Notes under the pieces: model-generated
What the model was told of the DNA's origin: nothing
What the model saw: the letters and a program-made list of their open reading frames with translations, nothing else
Database searches by the model: none
Position numbers and translations under genes: made by a program
In this document: positions 62,823 through 64,000 of the stretch, piece by piece
Layout of the letters: each line of letters begins with the position of its first letter
Position numbering within the stretch: position 1 is the stretch's first letter
Source of the DNA: Phymorhynchus buccinoides
Taxonomy: Eukaryota > Mollusca > Gastropoda > Neogastropoda > Raphitomidae
Length of the DNA stretch: 64,000 nt
Direction: 5' to 3'
Assembly (NCBI GenBank): GCA_017654935.2
Contig: CM065689.1
Span: 61,884,606-61,948,605, forward strand

Positions 62823-64000
62823 CAGACAATGTTAGCGCTCCTTGAAATACTCCACAAAGATCTGCACAGACAATGTTAGCGCTCCTTGAAATACTCCACA
62901 AGATCTGTACAGACAATGTTAACGCTCCTTGAAATACTCCACAAAGATCTGTACAATGTTAACTCTCCTTGAAATACTCCACAAAGATCTGTACAGACAA
63001 TGTTAACGCTCCTTGAAATACTCCACAAGATCTGTACAGACAATGTTAACGCTCCTTGAAATACTCCACAAGATCTGTACAGACAATGTTAGCGCTCCTT
63101 GAAATACTCCACAAAGATCTGTACAGACAATGTTAACTCTCCTTGAAATACTCCACAAAGATCTGTACAGACAATGTTAACGCTCCTTGAAATACTCCAC
63201 AAAGATCTGTACAAACAATGTTAGCGCTCCTTGAAATACTCCACAAAGATCTGTACAGACAATGTTAACGCTCCTTGAAATACTCCACAAAGATCTGCAC
63301 AGACAATGTTAGCGCTCCTTGAAATACTCCACAAAGATCTGCACAGACAATGTTAGCGCTCCTTGAAATACTCCACAAAGATCTGTACAGACAATGTTAA
63401 CGCTCCTTGAAATACTCCACAAAGATCTGTACAGACAATGTTAACGCTCCTTGAAATACTCCACAAAGATCTGTACAGACAATGTTAGCGCTCCTTGAAA
63501 TACTCCACAAGATCTGTACAGACAATGTTAACGCTCCTTGAAATACTCCACAAAGATCTGTACAATGTTAACTCTCCTTGAAATACTCCACAAAGATCTG
63601 TACAATGTTAACGCTCCTTGAAATACTCCACAAAGATCTGTACAGACAATGTTAGCGCTCCTTGAAATACTCCACAAGATCTGTACAATGTTAACGCTCC
63701 TTGAAATACTCCACAAAGATCTGTACAGACAATGTTAACGCTCCTTGAAATACTCCACAAAGATCTGTACAGAAAATGTTAACGCTCCTTGAAATACTCC
63801 ACAAGATCTGTACAGACAATGTTAACACTCCTTGAAATACTCCACAAGATCTGTACAATGTTAACGCTCCTTGAAATACTCCACAAAGATCTGTACAATG
63901 TTAACGCTCCTTGAAATACTCCACAAAGATCTGTACAATGTTAACGCTCCTTGAAATACTCCACAAAGATCTGTACAATGTTAACGCTCCTTGAAATACT
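62823..64000 (-). repeat. 38-44 bp array carrying the exon A acceptor and 5' end
   Basis: About 28 units, continuing to the window edge. On the minus strand each has AACATTGTCTGTACAG followed by ATCTTTGTGGAGTATTTCAA and GGAGCG. About 25 nt are the start of exon A. Short units lack GTCTGT-like bases or one A of CACAAAG. Each unit keeps an AG acceptor. Reading from it gives IFVEYFKER and then TAA. Confidence 0.95.

Overview
The window is eukaryotic. It has GT-AG introns, microsatellites, SINE-like elements, a DIRS-type tyrosine-recombinase retroelement, and one intron-rich housekeeping gene on the minus strand. The transposon mix (a tRNA-headed SINE, DIRS, hAT-like elements, TTAA foldbacks) suggests a mollusc, probably a gastropod. 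That is an inference from repeat style, not a proof. Positions 1504-2003 are a 500-N assembly gap, and the tandem arrays on both sides of it look unpolished.

The only conventional gene I can support is the mu-1 (medium) subunit of the AP-1 clathrin adaptor (AP1M1 orthologue). Eight consecutive minus-strand exons (62817-62687, 60540-60396, 49623-49497, 47599-47457, 42394-42323, 34552-34394, 27750-27625, 25342-25244) join in frame into 333 residues plus a TGA stop. This is the protein from about residue 90 to its C-terminus. The first ~89 residues lie beyond 64000. Coding sequence is about 1.0 kb of a 38.8-kb stretch, and roughly 60% of that stretch is tandem array.

The striking observation is that at 11 of the 15 visible exon edges the neighbouring intron holds a duplication or array whose unit contains that exon's own terminal ~10-42 nt plus its splice donor or acceptor. 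Copy numbers run from 2 to about 99. The exon has been 'unrolled' into the intron, so the gene carries strings of decoy splice sites. In several arrays every unit also carries an in-frame stop shortly after the captured exon piece.

Layout: 1-5450, part of a dispersed element, the gap and a 25-bp array. 5548-7606, a SINE, a 57-bp array and a hairpin. 7607-19057, a huge ~72-bp array interrupted by an 813-bp transposon. 19759-23340, a deleted DIRS element. 23379-24511, a ~51-bp array. 24512-25243, the 3' flank of AP1M1. 25244-64000, the gene with its arrays. Notable intronic insertions are a TA-flanked MITE (29425-29755), a TTAA-flanked foldback (37747-38348), and a hAT-like element (54504-60216) that contains both an 18-bp satellite and a nested ~3-kb LTR-like unit (57144-60120). 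The hAT-like element split one partial exon copy.

Most long open frames in this window are by-products of tandem repeats with stop-free units and are not genes.
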